This document shows, one piece after another, positions 5,942 through 6,645 of a stretch of DNA of 6,645 bases. The position numbers were made by a program, and so were the translations under genes. Positions within the stretch are counted from its first letter, which is position 1. Each line of letters opens with the position of its first letter. This stretch comes from Anaerolineales bacterium UBA5069 (GTDB taxonomy: Bacteria; Chloroflexota; Anaerolineae; Caldilineales; Caldilineaceae): NCBI GenBank assembly GCA_002415895.1, contig DIAV01000043.1, positions 1 to 6,645 of the forward strand, read 5' to 3'. Under the pieces are notes generated by a model. It searched no databases and was not told the DNA's origin. It was given only the letters and a program-made list of their open reading frames with translations.

Positions 5942-5953
5942 TTGATGCGTCAC
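5942..5953. promoter_or_regulatory. Operator-like site TTGATGCGTCAC (copy 2)
   Basis: It matches the site at 5658-5669 at eleven of twelve positions, in the same orientation, 284 bases away. It lies about 30 bases upstream of the candidate epimerase -10 element, near the -35 zone, and overlaps a CAGGTG/CACCTG inverted repeat (5933-5956). Together the two copies could bind one regulator controlling both divergent units. Confidence 0.4.
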
Positions 5954-5984
5954 CTGATCTTCAATCCCCCTGCGGCATGTTGCG

Positions 5985-5993
5985 TGCTAGAAT
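5985..5993 (+). promoter_or_regulatory. Extended -10 promoter element for the epimerase gene
   Basis: TGCTAGAAT combines the TGn extension with TAGAAT (five of six matches to TATAAT). No good -35 is found 16-18 bases upstream, which an extended -10 can tolerate. Transcription would begin near 6000, giving a leader of about 110 bases that includes a small GC hairpin GCCGC-N6-GCGGC at 6003-6018. Confidence 0.4.
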
Positions 5994-6110
5994 GAATTGT
6001 TCGCCGCGCAGGTGCGGCTGCAGTGCGCATTGCCTTATCAATCCCGCGGCGTGGTCAGCCTGAACAACAGGTGCACCATGCGTCAGCCACTGTTCACAAT
6101 GGAGGCCCAC

Positions 6111-6645
6111 ATGCTTCGTGAAGACTTCGGAGTCACCCGGGACGGCAGGACGGTTGAGAAATACACCCTCGCCAACGCCAGTGGGATGGAGGTGTCGATT
6201 ATCACCTATGGTGGGATCATCACGTCGATCCTGGCGCCGGACAGGGACGGGGACTACGACAACGTGGTGCTCGGCTTTGACAACCTTGCCGCCTATGAAG
6301 CGGGCAGCCCTTACTTCGGCGCAATCATTGGCCGCTACGGCAACCGCATTGCCAGGGGCAAGTTCACACTCGACGGTACAGAGTACACCCTGGCTGTGAA
6401 CAACGGCGCCAACGCGCTCCACGGCGGCATCAAGGGATTTGACAAGGTGGTGTGGGCGGCCGAGGAGTACGAGGTTGCGGAGGGTGAAGCGCTGGCGCTT
6501 ACCTACACCAGCGCCGATATGGAGGAGGGATTTCCGGGCACGCTCGCCGTAAAAGTCATCTACACGCTCACAGACAGCGACCTGTTGAGCATCGAGTACA
6601 GCGCGACCACCGACAAGGCGACGATCGTCAACCTGACCAATCACA
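6111..6645 (+). CDS. galM: Aldose 1-epimerase (mutarotase), N-terminal half, cut by right edge
   Basis: 178 codons are present of a family of about 340-350 residues. It is a galactose mutarotase-like beta-sandwich enzyme that interconverts alpha and beta anomers of aldoses in the cytoplasm. Visible motifs are ITYGGIITSI (31-40) with the downstream VVLGFDN, GRYGNRIARGKF (74-85; N78 and R79 at the substrate-binding position), LHGGIKGFDKVVW (103-115; H104 is the first active-site His) and LTNH at 175-178, where H178, the last codon seen, is the expected general-acid His. In-frame ATGs also occur at 6078 and 6099, but only 6111 has a good ribosome binding site, GGAGG at 6101-6105, five bases upstream. 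It diverges from the sugar importer operon, which supports a shared sugar substrate. The catalytic Glu expected in the missing half cannot be checked. Confidence 0.95.
   Translation, partial: MLREDFGVTRDGRTVEKYTLANASGMEVSIITYGGIITSILAPDRDGDYDNVVLGFDNLAAYEAGSPYFGAIIGRYGNRIARGKFTLDGTEYTLAVNNGANALHGGIKGFDKVVWAAEEYEVAEGEALALTYTSADMEEGFPGTLAVKVIYTLTDSDLLSIEYSATTDKATIVNLTNH

Larger units (their letters stand above)
5443..6110. promoter_or_regulatory. 668-base divergent control region between transporter operon and epimerase gene
   Basis: No convincing gene lies here. It separates the minus-strand operon (start 5442) from the plus-strand epimerase (start 6111) and must carry promoters for both. Elements seen are a hairpin at 5549-5571, a TTGACGCGTCAC site at 5658-5669 with a near-copy at 5942-5953, candidate minus-strand promoters at 5684-5712 and 5743-5772, a 7-base direct repeat GTACGCA at 5757 and 5777 (20 bases apart), a 9-base-periodic TTTCCG run at 5905-5928, an inverted repeat CAGGTG/CACCTG at 5933-5956 and an extended -10 at 5985-5993. 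Such a long shared region suggests regulator-controlled, possibly coordinated, expression. Confidence 0.6.

Noticed and set aside
5671..6063. Plus-strand open frame of 130 codons upstream of the epimerase
   Set aside because: Composition is random-looking, no family is recognisable, and it runs across the candidate promoter and leader of the epimerase gene.

Overview
The window looks like a bacterial carbohydrate-use locus from a moderately GC-rich genome. The genes have clear Shine-Dalgarno sites (GGAG/AGGAGG type). The solute-binding protein is a lipoprotein with an LAAC lipobox followed by an Ala/Pro-rich linker. That style of binding protein, together with GGTAAAT-type short intergenic repeats, would fit the Chloroflexota (Anaerolineae/Caldilineae-like), but this placement is an inference and only moderately likely.

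Layout, left to right. (1) At 3-551 on the plus strand lie the last codons of an unidentified gene, followed after 3 bases by a VOC/glyoxalase-fold metalloprotein. (2) At 587-626 a perfect 40-base palindrome lies between convergent transcription units and is the best candidate for a bidirectional terminator. (3) From 5442 down to 685 on the minus strand run five genes in one direction: a sugar-binding lipoprotein, a single-domain ABC ATPase, a CUT2-type permease, a mandelate-racemase-type sugar-acid dehydratase and a two-TM potassium channel. The ATPase and permease genes overlap by four bases. Stem-loops lie in two of the gaps: a 35-base one between binding protein and ATPase, and an 85-base one, built partly of GGTAAAT-like heptads, between permease and dehydratase. 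(4) A 668-base divergent control region (5443-6110) holds candidate promoters for both directions, a near-identical pair of TTGAYGCGTCAC sites, a hairpin and a 9-base-periodic TTTCCG run. (5) From 6111 to the right edge on the plus strand is the first half of an aldose 1-epimerase gene.

Working model (inference): the lipoprotein captures a monosaccharide or related sugar, and the permease/ATPase pair, which resembles the fructose FrcBCA type more than the two-domain RbsA type, imports it. The divergent epimerase interconverts its anomers, and the enolase-superfamily enzyme dehydrates the matching aldonate to a 2-keto-3-deoxy acid. The sugar dehydrogenase, lactonase, kinase and aldolase that would complete such a pathway are not in the window, so the substrate cannot be named. 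I saw no tRNA, rRNA, CRISPR array, transposase or integrase gene.
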